Positions 36,201 to 47,096 of a stretch of DNA of 64,000 nucleotides are shown one piece after another. The position numbers and the translations under genes are program-made. Positions within the stretch are counted from its first letter, which is position 1. Every line of letters begins with the position of its first letter. This stretch comes from Stenocarpella maydis (Eukaryota > Ascomycota > Sordariomycetes > Diaporthales > Diaporthaceae), in contig NQMI01000070.1 in the NCBI GenBank assembly GCA_002270565.1, positions 56,883-120,882 of the forward strand, given 5' to 3'. The notes below the pieces were generated by a model. It was not told the origin of the DNA. It was given only the letters and a program-made list of their open reading frames with translations, and ran no database searches.

Positions 36201-37471
36201 ATGATTGCCAAAGCGCTTCCCTTTGCCCTCCTTGCCGGTGCTGCCTCGGCCACCTGCCCTCTCTCTGTTGAGATTACTGATTCGGATTACCATGTGGTCA
36301 ACGTCGCTGTGACGAACACTGGCAGCGAGACCCTCATGGTCTTTAAGGGCAACACGGTATTCAGTGATCATGCCACGAAGGACCTGTTGGTGGCTGATGC
36401 AGGTAAATACCGGGACGGCATACTTCGAACCTATTTGATAAAGTATCCGAATATCTTCTAACAAAAGTAGACGGCAATGCGCTCCCGTTCGAGGGCATGT
36501 ACGTCAACTATAAGCGCACCGGCCTTGCGGCCAGGTCATTTCAGGAGATCGAGGCCGGACAAACAGTCACAGTCCCGGTGAACGCAGCTAAGACCTATAA
36601 GCTCGACGGCGTGTCACAGGCCAAGGTCATCGCCATCCAGGGATTCCGCTACGCCGTGGGGGCTGAGACGCCCTCTTCGCTGAAGGACTTGGCTGCTTGC
36701 GAAGATGTGACATCCAGTGAGGTCGATGTCACGCCCGATCCAACCACTGCCGCCGAGTATGTTCACGGAACTGCGTCGTCATTGTCTCTAGCTCTCCGTA
36801 CTTATACCATATTATTAGACAGCACATTTCATACAAGCGCGACGCACCGATCTCGTCTCGCATCCAGAGGCGGGCCGTCACGTACTCGTCATGCTCCACG
36901 TCGCAAACTAGCACTCTGAAAACGAGCGTCTCGGATGCCATCTCCATGGCAAAGGCTGCCTATACTGCTGCTGGGACGGCTGCCGACTATTTCACCACCT
37001 GGTGAGTTAGGCAAGGCTTCACTTACTCTGGCGTGGGCCATCGCTGACCTCGCGTCTTTCTCATTTTCTTCCAGGTTCATATCGACCTCCAACAAATCCA
37101 AGGTCCAGACCATCTACAACAACGTGGCCAATGTGCAGACCACGTCCCCTAAGATATCCTGCGTTGACACGTATAGCGACTGCGCCAGCGGTGACGCGTT
37201 GTTGTATACCGTCCCTTCAGCCAATGTTATAGTGCCGTGCCCCAACAATGGCTTCTGGGACTTCCCCGAGCTTGCGCCTCAGTGCTCGGGTGACGACTAC
37301 GACAGGGCGGGCAGTATCCTTCACGAGATGACGCATCTGTACGGTACAGATGACTATGCCTACGGCCCAACAGCTGCAAAAGCACTGTCAGCCGTCAAGG
37401 CCGCGGCCAATGCGGATACGTATGAGATGTACGCCGAGAGTGTTCGCCTTGGCGGATGCACCACGGGTTAA
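36201..37471 (+). CDS. Deuterolysin-type secreted metalloprotease (M35)
   Basis: Four exons (36201-36402, 36471-36756, 36819-37001, 37075-37471) with introns of 68, 62 and 73 nt give 355 aa. Signal peptide MIAKALPFALLAGAASA, then a propeptide (about 18-181) ending in dibasic sites (KR at 169-170, RR at 180-181) suited to Kex2-type cleavage, then a mature domain starting AVTYSSCS. The aspzincin signature is intact: HEMTH (His307, Glu308, His311) and GTDDYAYG with the third zinc ligand Asp317. Cysteines in the mature part fit disulphides. Family members cleave small basic proteins outside the cell at neutral pH. It is intact although enclosed by RIP-damaged repeats, and lineage-specific expansions of M35 are common in host-associated fungi (general knowledge). 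Confidence 0.93.
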
Positions 37472-38140
37472 CACTATCTTCCGATAGCCTTGTGTGGCCG
37501 AAGATAGAAAGGCTCGAGGTACAATATCCTTTCGTTCTCATGTGTGTATACAAATAAGTGCGTGGGTTAGCGGCCTCTCAAGAGCACAAATTGGCACGGC
37601 GTGGCATCAAGGTGATACGAAATTGTGACATATGGCTCAACAACGGTTTTCAGGAGATTAAAGGGTTAATACCTATAGCGATGCATAGTGAAATCAGTTG
37701 CTCACAAGTTGTATTGTCTCTTACCCCCCCTGGGATAATTGTTATTGTTTTTGTCCAGTAGAAAATAGATCGTGGGCCGCTCGTTCAATTGCCAGCCCTA
37801 GACTTTGCATACTCATCAAATCACCCGCCCCCCCCCTCCGCCCCGCCCCCAGCAGCCAAGAGATCAGCAGAGCGGAATGTGGATCAAGGCTTATATACCT
37901 CCCGGCGAAGAGGGCCCCGCAAAGAGGGCAACAAAGAGAGCAGCAAAGAAGAAGGCAGCAAAGGGGTAATAGCAAAAGGCAGCAATAAAGAGCCTACCTA
38001 ATTAGCTTCATTCTCAACAAAAATTCCTACTTTTCAGCTAAATACTTCCAAAGGTATATCTAAACTAACTAATTAAGCCTTAAGAATCCTTAATAAACTA
38101 TAAGATACTCATTTAATTACTAACTTTAAACTTAATATAC
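37472..38140. other. 3' flank entering AT-rich DNA
   Basis: Contains a C-rich run (about 37828-37853), an AGCAAAGA/GGCAACAAAG low-complexity purine tract (37915-37990), then AT-rich sequence up to the LTR. No gene is seen. Confidence 0.6.
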
Positions 38141-38475
38141 TGTAATGATCAGAGGGTTTCCGAGTACGTTAAACCTGAAAGATCAAGGGTTTATATTCGG
38201 AATACGTTGTTAGGCGGTTGTTAAGCAATATTGTTAACTGATAATGATCACTAGCTGTGAGGCTATCTAATACGGGGATTGAATACTTAGATTGATGACT
38301 GAAGAGTCTGTTCTATGAAAGCTATTTATTATAGTGATAACTATGTCCTTATATGTTCCGACTCTTCAGTAGCTTATAGGCTCGCATACCGAGCCATCAA
38401 GCCATTGCACAAGGCTTGATACCTTATCCTTCAAGCGGGCTTACATGGCTTGCAATTAAGCGTTGCGAGCCAGAC
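38141..38475 (-). repeat. Truncated LTR, chromovirus family
   Basis: Begins TGTAATGATCAG with the full core but stops at GAGCCAGAC, exactly before the position where other family members continue CCCTAACCCT. There the 594-bp insert begins; the missing part of the LTR is not found on the other side. Confidence 0.75.
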
Positions 38476-39069
38476 TCTGATGAATATGTGCTATAAAATA
38501 GCATTCAATTCAGCGTGTGTTTCGGCAGGGTCGCAGTGTGGTGCTCTGAGGCGAATTGGGACGATTGACAATGGTCTGGACAACTTTGTATTGAATTAAG
38601 TTGGGCTTCTGTAAGCCCTCCTTATATACCCTCCGACGTCGTCTCACCCCTGGGCACGCTGCGGTCGGCTCTGGTGCAAATTTGCAAATGCCGGAAAATT
38701 CGCCCTTCCAACACACCATCTTTGGTTCCAAGCAGCCAGCCAACCATAGCCCTAGCAATGCCCAAATTAAGTACATACAAACTTCAGAAATCAGGCTATC
38801 CAATGCACTAAGTCATATACTTTTTGGGTAAGAAATAAGGGTAATGCAGAGGTCTGAATTAAGGTGCAAATGCAGGCCAAAATAATCGACTCACGGCCAC
38901 CAAACTCATCTTGCGTCACGCACGCACTGGGCGTACTTAGCGAAAATCGCCTGACTCGCAAGTCTAGGGTAACTCCTTGCTAGGAAGTCTAGGGTAACTC
39001 CTTACAACGAAGTCTAGGGTAACTCCTTGCACGGAGTACCAACGCCCTGCTGAGCGGTTCCGTTTAACA
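38476..39069. mobile_element. Second copy of the 626-bp insertion (594 bp)
   Basis: Near-identical to 16547-17172 from TCTGATGAAT to GTTTAACA, with the three tandem AGTCTAGGGTAACTCCTT units. It lacks the duplicated segment next to N16993. Differences are dominated by C/T and G/A. No target duplication is visible: flanks are CAGAC and ATAAT, suggesting rearrangement at one side. A single N occurs just downstream at 39101. Confidence 0.7.
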
Positions 39070-39949
39070 ATAATAAACCTTAAAGGTTATAAATTTACTC
39101 NAGTATTCTATATCTCCTATATAGTTTCCTATATTATCCCTATAGCTACCTGAGTGGCATTCTAGGCTGCCTACCTTATAATACCCTTTAATATGCTCTG
39201 ATTTTATAGTACTATAAAGATAGCTTATCTAAACTCTAGGTGATTAGTTACTATGTATATAAACTTGTTTTTTGCTGGGATGCAAGTGGTTCTTAAAGGC
39301 CCTACCTTGCTGCTATCTTTAGTACCTCACTAAGGTGTGTTTCCTAATATTTTATCTAGAGTTCTAATTTGCCAGAAAATTATAAAAGAACTATAGGAGA
39401 TTAAACTTAATGTAATAAGTATATATAAACTAATATTATATATTAGCTATAGCTAAGCTAGGTTTAATAAGGAAAGAAAAAGTAGAAGGAAAATCCTGTA
39501 AGTCTGGAATTCGCGCTCTTGTGTATGGAATCCTAAGTGGGTCTGGAGGGAGCCGGACCGCGCTAATACCTAGGGTTACACCCTGTAACAATAATAATAA
39601 TGATCTTTAATATAACTTATAATAAGAACTAACTAATAATAAATATATATTTATTGTGTCTTAAGAATATTAAGATACAATTATTAAAATAAACTATTTC
39701 TATACTTTTATAAGAAGTTAAACTTATTAAAATAAAGAAATAAACAAACATTAATAAGAAATATATACCTTATAAGCAGCTATTAATATCATTAATATAC
39801 CTATTCCAGCTAAAAACTATATAAAGCTTAATACTCTTATATCTTATAATAAAACCTTAGGATAACTTTAAGCTTACTTAACTTAAGTTAAGGCTTGCTA
39901 ATAGTTCTATGGATTAAACATTTAACCTAATAGAAAATAAGTTATGTAT
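39070..39949. other. AT-rich, RIP-like sequence
   Basis: No coding content. A short normal-GC patch at about 39495-39595 (ggaattcgcgctcttg to ttacaccctgtaaca) ends in TGTAACA and may be a decayed repeat end. Confidence 0.5.
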
Positions 39950-40990
39950 ATAATATTTAATTTTAAAGAAATAAGCCCTTACCTAATTTATACCCTATTT
40001 TAAGGACTATCTAGAAAATAAAGACTTTATATAATATAAATATAAAACCTAAGAGAACTTTAGTTTTTATAAAGGCTATAAAGCTACCTTAAGAACTCTC
40101 TTTTAAAACCTAAATAAAGATTAATAAGCTAAATAAGAACTTATAAAGCTTGAATACAAAGAAGCTATTTTAATATATATAATAAAATTTAAATATATTT
40201 ACATATAAAATAATTATATAAATGATACCTATATCTTTACATTTTATAATAAACTTAAGAATAAAATAAAAAGTAAACTAATTAAATCAGATTAACTTAA
40301 TAATATTTTATAATATATTAAGCTAGCTATTAAAATTAGTAATTAGCTATATAAATATTATATAAAAAGGGGTAATAGCTTTAGTAATGTTTAGTATAAA
40401 GCTAATATTAGAAAATACTATTAGCTTAAAACTATAGTTTTAAAATAATATATAAAACTTATAAAGCTTAATATAGCTTAATAATAGCTAAGGAGAAATA
40501 AAAAGGATATTAAGTACTATAACTATAATAAGAAGAGCTACTTTATATATATATATATATATATTATAATAATAAAAGAATAATTAGAAACCTATCTTAT
40601 AAAATTAATAAGTTTATATTATTGTTAAAATTAAGCTCAAAAATTAAATTAATCCTAATTAAATAAGGTACTTTATGAACTATTATTTAAGATACCTATT
40701 AAATAAAGAAGCCTTAGGATAATTCATTAAGTTAGTTAAGATTAAGATATTAGTAATAGGTAAATAATAAGAAACTAAAATTAATACTAATTAAGTAGCA
40801 CCCTTAGTATTAATTAACTAAAACCCCTATAAATGAAAAGGTAAGACCCTATTAGTAGTATTAAATACTAGCATTACTTAAATAATAATGCTAGAAAGAA
40901 ATAAAATAATTATAGTTTAAGAAGCTAAGATAGCCTTATTATTAGGAAGATATCTTTTAAATAATCCTTAATATATTAGTAATGTTAAAA
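39950..40990 (+). mobile_element. Degraded retroelement, gag and protease region
   Basis: The plus frame shows a gag-like region and a zinc knuckle near 40520-40560 reading KYYNYNKKSYF, i.e. CCHC with Cys to Tyr, Gly to Ser and His to Tyr. About 300 bases later comes a protease-like VVLNTSIT in which the DTG/DSG triad appears as NTS. These are RIP-type changes. The opposite strand and different sequence separate it from the chromovirus copies. Ty1/copia or another gypsy lineage cannot be told apart with confidence. Confidence 0.5.
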
Positions 40991-41044
40991 ATGTTATAAA
41001 CCTTATAAGTTGTGATAATTATAGCTTGTTCTTGAGTAATAGAT

Positions 41045-41150
41045 CTAGTAAGCAGGTTTATATTTAAGGAGTGTTTAAGGTGGAGTTATTCTAAGTAATA
41101 TAATAATAGTAATTAAAAGCTATTAAAGTTATTCTAGGTGAATACTTAGA
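41045..41150. repeat. Inverted repeat, left arm
   Basis: The segment starting aagcaggtttatatttaagg and ending near gctattaaagttattctagg matches the reverse complement of 41930-42075 with scattered transitions. The arms enclose an integrase fragment and a short LTR. Confidence 0.65.
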
Positions 41151-41189
41151 TTAATTACTAAAGACCTATCCTAAGCTATATTACTTAGC

Positions 41190-41570
41190 AATAATAATTA
41201 TGAGTTTATATTGTCTATTTCTTTTTTTACAAAAGCTAAGCTAAGATACCTATATAGATATTGTAAATACCCTTATATAAAAAGACTATATAAGTTGCTT
41301 AGGAATACTAGGTATTAATAATATCTTTTATGTAATAGATATAAAGACTAGCTTTTAAGCCAGAATATTTTTAAATTTACTCTTTATATAAGATATATAG
41401 AATGCCTTCTATTAATATTAAATTTATATATATATTAGATCTTTAGATTAGATATTATATAACTTAGGAATAAATTTTATATTTAAGTAATTCTATAATA
41501 ATATAAGAATCTTACATATTTTATATAAAGAGATGCTAATAGAAATATATTACGTAATTAAAAATATTAA
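41190..41570 (+). mobile_element. Degraded integrase catalytic domain fragment
   Basis: The plus frame reads VIDIKTSFQARIFL, then RSLDQILYNLGINFIFKQF, then EMLIEIYYVIK. This resembles retroelement integrase cores: the first Asp in VID, the second position with Asn in place of Asp (YNLG for YDLG), and the Glu in the IE motif, spaced as in DDE integrases. Stops interrupt it. It ends where the short LTR begins. Confidence 0.5.
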
Positions 41571-41684
41571 TGTAACGATCGTGGTGGAAGGTGCCACTAC
41601 GCCATAGATCAAAAGATCAGCTAATATTTGAACTCTTCATTTGAATATCCCTTCCAACCACCTTATATAGTGCAGACCGTAACA
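41571..41684. repeat. Short solo LTR-like element (114 bp)
   Basis: Normal-GC sequence starting TGTAACGATCGTGG and ending GACCGTAACA, with TG...CA ends and ccttatatag as a possible TATA signal, inside AT-rich DNA. It differs from the chromovirus LTR. No target duplication is seen. Confidence 0.5.
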
Positions 41685-41929
41685 CTTATAAGCTAGCTAG
41701 CTAGGCTTATAAGAAGAGGCATAGCTATTAATATATATAACCTAGATTACTTGCTTATATAAGGAGGGATTATTTAAATTACTAGTAGGGTAGTAAACTA
41801 AGTAAGTTACTAGATTACTAGAATTATTAGCTTATTAGTAAGCTAGTAAGCTGAGTAAGCTAGGCTAGAGAGGTAGATTATAAAAACTTATAATTATTAC
41901 TACTAGAGAGTATAGCTTATAATAGCTAT

Positions 41930-42075
41930 TTAATAGTTAATATAATTATTTACTTAGGAATAGCTTTAATAGCTTTTAATTATTATTATTATATTATTTA
42001 AAATAACTCTATCTTAAATGCCCCTTAAATATAAACCTGCTTATTAGGTTTATTAGCTAAGAATTAGCTGTAACT
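41930..42075. repeat. Inverted repeat, right arm
   Basis: Reverse complement of 41045-41150: attattattatattatttaa and ataaacctgcttattagg pair with the left arm. It could be an inverted LTR or a transposon terminal repeat. Confidence 0.6.
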
Positions 42076-42129
42076 ATTATATTACTTTATACTATTAGTT
42101 CTAAGGCTATAAATACTAGGTAAAAAGAG

Positions 42130-42599
42130 ATTATTTATAACAATTATTAACGTTTTTAGTTTATAAACCTGATATATAGATTTATATTTAAAAGGTATTA
42201 AATTATAAATATAGTATTGAATAATTAAATAATAATAATTAAGAGATAATAAGGCTATTTTAAGGTAAATAATTAAATTAATTAATACAGTGTTCATATT
42301 ATAAATGTTATTTATTATAATAATAACTATATTTTTTATATATTTAACTTTTTATTTATTATAAATAATAGACTGCTAGAACTGCTAGTAATGTAAGCAG
42401 TTTAGCCTTACTATTATTTTAATTGCTAGTAGTTTTATTACTCTACCTTAGTTAATAGGTTCCTAACCTTAACCTTAATCCTGGTATGCCCTACTAACTT
42501 TACTCTTAAGTGCTTATAGGGTTGCGTTATAGTATCTAATTTTAATTACTAAGGTTATTGAAATAAGTCCCTTAGGTGCTATTATATTTGCTTATAATA
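42130..42599 (-). repeat. Strongly decayed LTR, chromovirus family
   Basis: Follows the order of the other LTRs: a decayed core, then cctaaccttaaccttaatcctgg, the mutated counterpart of CCCTAACCCTGG, then gggttgcgttatagt, ending in TTATAATA. The start is uncertain. Confidence 0.55.
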
Positions 42600-43820
42600 T
42601 TAATAAGCAGTAATATATAAGTTCCTAAGTATTTAAATATTATATTTTAAAATTGATTGTTAGTAGTACTTTATTGCTTATCTAATGCTAGGTTTTTAAG
42701 TCTTTAGTAATATATAGAGAAACTACTGTAGTTCTTTTTATATTTCTGTAAAGAAAAAAAAGAAAAGGGAGGTGTAACCAGATTAAAAATGAAACCGATA
42801 ATCAGGTATTTATAGTTAAATCATTGAGGAGTTTACGCTCTTTGAACCGCCTGGGAGTCTGAGGGTGGCTATACTGGGCAAGAAAGAGCATGGTAAAATC
42901 AAAGAGGGGAATGTATTACCGGCTAAGGGTCTTTAGCACTACTAGTATCTCTAATCCCCACGCCAGGGGACTACATAAGTTATTGTGGAGAGACCCCTGG
43001 CCTTTTCCTTTGTTTTATATTCCTAGCTTGCTGACCGAGGAGCTGAACCCACATATTGAAGGAGTGGTTCTCTCTCGTGCTCATCTGGAGAGTAAATATA
43101 ACCTAAGCTATGCTGGACTATGAACCAGGCTCTAGATCATTCGCGATAATTTGAACTATTGACGGCGCTCCCAGCACAGGATTCAACATGACGAGGCACG
43201 GAATAGTGGTTGAGATATGCCCAGAACCAGGACGAAGTTTTGAGGATTTTTAAGCCACGCAGTTGTCATTATTTCCTAGTGACAGACCATTGTATTTTGA
43301 ACATGCTGCCATTGGCGTTCTGTATGTGTTATCCAACGCTCGCTCGGTCACTGAGCTTTTGTGACTGTATGAAGGCACCTCCCGCAGGTCTTTTCCTATG
43401 GAACACAAAAAATAAAATGAAAAGGGGGCTTGTAATTGGGACCAAGAATTAAACCAGTCAAGTCATCTATTTGATCCGCATCAAGCGCCACAGATGTTCG
43501 GGACACGCACCCGGTTGCCCAGCAACATGTTACGCACGCTCCGTCCACCACTCGCTGTTCACCTACGAAGAAGGTAGCAGAATCTTGGCGGATTCGCCAG
43601 GCAATGTCGACACGTATTCCTTGGATGACAGGGTTTAGAGGTCATATAGAATCAGTTGTCCATCCAGTAGCCTTTTGGGTCAAAAAACCGAGGGTCACAG
43701 AGTGGGGAGCAGTGTCGAGCGGAACTAGTACATTTCGGCAGGTAAATATATACAGGGTTCTACCTGACCGCTGCTCAGAAACCGCCCATACCGCCCCCCA
43801 GGCCCGCGAACTCAGAGTGC
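42600..43820. other. Border of the right-hand gene island
   Basis: AT-rich until about 42.8 kb, then normal composition. Short open frames (for example 42890-43123 and 43210-43452) show no domain. A purine-rich run lies at 42752-42772. No supported gene. Confidence 0.5.
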
Positions 43821-44429
43821 CTAGACGGTGGGGTGGGAGCACTGTGTGATATCAGCATCATGGGATGTGGTGGGCGGGCACTCGGAGGGTGTACTCACGT
43901 AATAGACCCTCAAGAAGCTGGGGTCCACGTTGGTTCCGATGGTAGCTGCCTCGTCCTTCTGCAGGGTATAAAAGTCGAGCTCGGAGGCAGGCATGAAGGC
44001 CTGGTTAGGAGAGGTGAACCAAGCAACCTTGGCAACGACGGCGTCGACGCTGGTGGCGCCGGGCTTCTCGGGCTGGAAGGTTGCGGTACCAAGGTTCCCG
44101 TCGGCGTCGGCGGCGTCGAACAGGGCCAAGTCAACCATCCTTGGGGGGTAGGGAGAGCCAAAGCCGGTGCTGCCGGCGGGCTTGAGGACCAGGGAGGCCT
44201 CGAAGGGGGCGACCGGGAGCCTGAAGTCGACGATGCCGCGGCCGGTGGGGGTGCCTGTGACGGCGAAGCGCCCCTGCAGGGTGATGTCGTACTGGCTGGC
44301 ATCGGGGCAGCGAGACCAATCGGCGCGGACAGTCCAGTTGCCATATGTAATGCCATCACCCTCGACCTGAGGAGTGGGGACAGCAGCGGCAGTGCCGGCC
44401 AGGGCAGCGAGGAAGATGGGGGCAAGCAT
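43821..44429 (-). CDS. Small secreted protein, unrecognised
   Basis: Exons 44429-43899 and 43841-43821 joined over a 57-nt GTGAGT...CAG intron give 183 aa. An unspliced reading gives 202 aa, but splicing leaves exactly two cysteines (WSRCPDAS near the start of the mature part and YYCSHPTV at the end), which suits one disulphide. N-terminal signal MLAPIFLAALAGTAAA, then VPTPQVEGDG. The body is rich in beta-prone and hydrophobic segments (GIVDFRLPVAPFEASLVL, PRMVDLALFDAADADG). No catalytic motif or known family is visible. Its size and secretion make it an effector candidate, which is inference only. Confidence 0.75.
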   Translation of the reverse strand: MLAPIFLAALAGTAAAVPTPQVEGDGITYGNWTVRADWSRCPDASQYDITLQGRFAVTGTPTGRGIVDFRLPVAPFEASLVLKPAGSTGFGSPYPPRMVDLALFDAADADGNLGTATFQPEKPGATSVDAVVAKVAWFTSPNQAFMPASELDFYTLQKDEAATIGTNVDPSFLRVYYVSTPSECPPTTSHDADITQCSHPTV

Positions 44430-45680
44430 TTTCAGAGTTGGATCGTTGACGATGGTGACAGGAGGGTCGGGTTTGGAGCGACTGGAGGGTGATGATGGTG
44501 GGGAGTGAAGCAGTCTCAGTCGAGTTGGGAATGTGCCGAGTATCTAGATATTATTTATTGTTACTGCAGCAAGCAAGGCAGGTTCGGTCGCCAGGGGCTG
44601 CACCTCTAGGACATGCTGGCCGGGCGCAGTGACAGGAATAGATCCGGAGATGATGTAGAAAGCGTCACAGAGCCAAGGTTCGTGTTTGGCCGTCTTGGTG
44701 GAGCAGTGTGGATTGTACCAGCGGCCTCTGGCTTGGCCTGGCATGTTCCGATTGTAGCATGATTTTCCAGGTGAAGTTCGCTCTCAGAACCTTTTTTTTC
44801 CCTTCCTTTCCTTCTCTTTCTTCCAAGACAACAACCTGCCTGTTCGGACCGCACGCTGTGGTTGCGTGAGGCACGGCCGAGACCAATCAAATCAGTCGGT
44901 TCAGAAATGTTCACGTACCCTTCAACACGGAGTATGCAGCAGCAACTCAGTCACACCAGAAAGGGGTGGTTCGGCCCAGTTCCCTTTGCTACACTACACT
45001 ATCAGATGCACCCCTGCCGATTGGACCCGACTTCCGCGTCTGTCCTTGGCCAGCACCGAGTTCCCTGCCCCGTCCCCTTGCTATTGTAGTGTACTATGTA
45101 GTATAGTGCTGTCGGTTGCAGACGACAGAATAGTGTACAGCGCCCTGCGGGCAAGAGGACCACCCCTAGGTTATCCAATACCTCCCCTCTCCCGCCTCCG
45201 CAGCCTTGTTCTCGGCCGATACTGCGTGCCTGTCCCCTCCAGCATTCTGCTCCTGGCCCTGGCCCAAGGGACCCCCGACCCCCTATGCACCAAAACCTTG
45301 CTGCCAACCCGCGACCCGAGCTACATAGTAGTTTGTGCGCTGCCTGGACAAGGCGGGCTTGTCAATGGTGAATCCCAGGCCAACAACACCCGGCCAAGCC
45401 TCGCCCTGGAGCTGCTCCAGATGTCCAACCAAACCACACGAGTATCTACACGGGCCAACTAATCAGCCACTGTGCCAGCCGCACACTGCTACTGAGCTTG
45501 GTCGCAGGCTCTCCGTCACGGGTGTGCCGGCAATTTTCCAGCTCCTTCTATTGTACACTATTCACACTGGCTCTGCCCCTATGCTTTCACGAAACACAGC
45601 CTGCCCCAACCCCACATGCAACAAATACTAGGCCACCCGGAATATTATCCCTGCCAGCCCCACGCTGTACTCGCCGACGG
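44430..45680. other. Intergenic region
   Basis: Upstream of the secreted protein and downstream of KGD2. Holds a long pyrimidine tract at 44788-44825. Open frames across both strands (for example 44866-45462) lack protein character. No gene supported. Confidence 0.6.
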
Positions 45681-47096
45681 TTACAAGAGCATGCGCCTGG
45701 GGTCCTCGATAAACTCCTTGATCTTGACCAGGAACTGGACGGCCTCCTTGCCGTCGAGCAGGCGGTGGTCGTAAGTCAGCGCCAGGTACATCATCGGTCT
45801 GGCTTCAACCTTGCCGTTCACAACAACAGCCCGCTCCTTGATGGAGTGAAGACCCAGAACAGCGGTTTGCGGAAGGTTGATGATGGGCGTGCCCATCAGA
45901 GAGCCGAAGACGCCGCCGTTGCTGATGGTGAAGGTGCCGCCAGCCATGTCCTCGAGGGTCAGCTTGTTGTCGCGCGCCTGCAGGTGATTGCTCACGTCAG
46001 ATTTTCCGTGCAGCCGGGACTGGATTGAGTGCGGGTTTCACATACCTTCTTGCCCAGGTCGGCAATGGCCTTTTCGACGCCCACCATGTCCATCTTCTCG
46101 GCGTTCCGCACGACAGGCGTCACCAAGCCCTTCTCGGTGGCAACGGCGACGCTGACGTCAACGTAGTCCCTGAAGACGATGGTGTCGCCGCCGTTGGGGC
46201 CCTCGATGGATGCGTTGACGGCGGGGATCTCCTTCATGGCAAGGCAGGCGGCGCGGGTGAAGGCGCTCATGAAACCAAGCTTCACGCCCGTCTTCTTGAG
46301 CACCTCATCCTTGTAGAGCTTCCGGAAGTCCATGATGGACGACATGTCGACCTCGTTGAAAGTGGTCAGGGAGGCCGCAGTGTTCTGAGACTGCTTGAGG
46401 CGCTCCGAGATGCGCAGCCGCATCCTGTTCATCTTGACGCGGCGCTCCTCGCGGTCGCCCACAGAAGCAGGAGCAGGGGTGTCCTTGGTCTCCTTGGCTG
46501 GTTTTGAGGACGGCACGGCGTCCTTGCTCCCAGAGGCTGCGGGAGGCGGCGCGGGCTTCGTGTCTTGTTGCTTGGGCGGCGGCGTTGACTCGGACTCGGG
46601 CTTCTGCTCTGGCTCCTTGGACTCTTCCTTAGGCTGCTCCTGAGGGGGCTCCTTGGCCTCAGCAGGGGCGCCCCCCAGCTCGAGGCGGACGATATCCTGG
46701 CCAACGGTGACAGTGTCCTCCTCGTTGACGAGGAACTCCTTGATGGTGCCGGCCTCGGGGGCGTTGACAGCGACATCGATCTGTCGAGCGGGAGGCGGCG
46801 GTCAGTATACAGCAGGTGTAGGCAGCGACGGGCGAAAGGGCCTGACGCACCTTGTCGGTCTCAATGGTGGCAATCTCCTCATCCTGCTCGACGAAGTCGC
46901 CAATCTGCTTGTTCCACTGTTTCAGGGTGCCTTCTGAGATGGACTCGGCCATCTGAGGGACCTGTACGACCTTGTCGGCGTATGTCCTAGCATGTTGCAT
47001 CAAGACGGGCAGGGGTAGGAGGTTTGCCTGGCGCTGAAGGGACTGCAGGGGGCGCAGGTGGACAGCGCGCGCCGTCGTGCGCAGAGTCCTCAGCAT
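45681..47096 (-). CDS. KGD2: Dihydrolipoyllysine succinyltransferase, E2 of 2-oxoglutarate dehydrogenase
   Basis: Three exons (47096-46851, 46780-46046, 45977-45681) with introns of 70 and 68 nt give 425 aa, normal for mitochondrial KGD2. A basic N-terminus ([23 protein letters not shown]) is a presequence. The lipoyl domain follows ([16 protein letters not shown] to GQDIVRL), with the lipoylated Lys82 in ETDK at the last codon of exon 1. Then comes a Pro/Glu/Lys-rich linker (about 120-180) without an obvious E3-binding domain, as in other KGD2 proteins. The catalytic domain ([15 protein letters not shown] onward) carries the active-site TYDHRLLDG (His398, Asp402). It transfers succinyl groups to CoA in the TCA cycle. 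It is head-to-head with a complex I subunit gene. Confidence 0.96.

Noticed and set aside
37698..37988. Lys/Glu-rich ORF downstream of the deuterolysin gene
   Set aside because: Made by a purine low-complexity tract; no start context, no partner exon and no domain.
42082..42297. 71-codon minus-strand ORF in AT-rich DNA
   Set aside because: Falls inside a decayed LTR; Ile/Leu/Tyr-only composition is what AT-rich DNA gives by chance.
43833..44492. 219-codon plus-strand ORF (Gly/Val-rich)
   Set aside because: Exact antisense of the small secreted protein, which has a clear signal peptide and intron.
44866..45462. 198-codon ORF in the KGD2 downstream spacer
   Set aside because: No domain, irregular composition and no conserved-looking motif.
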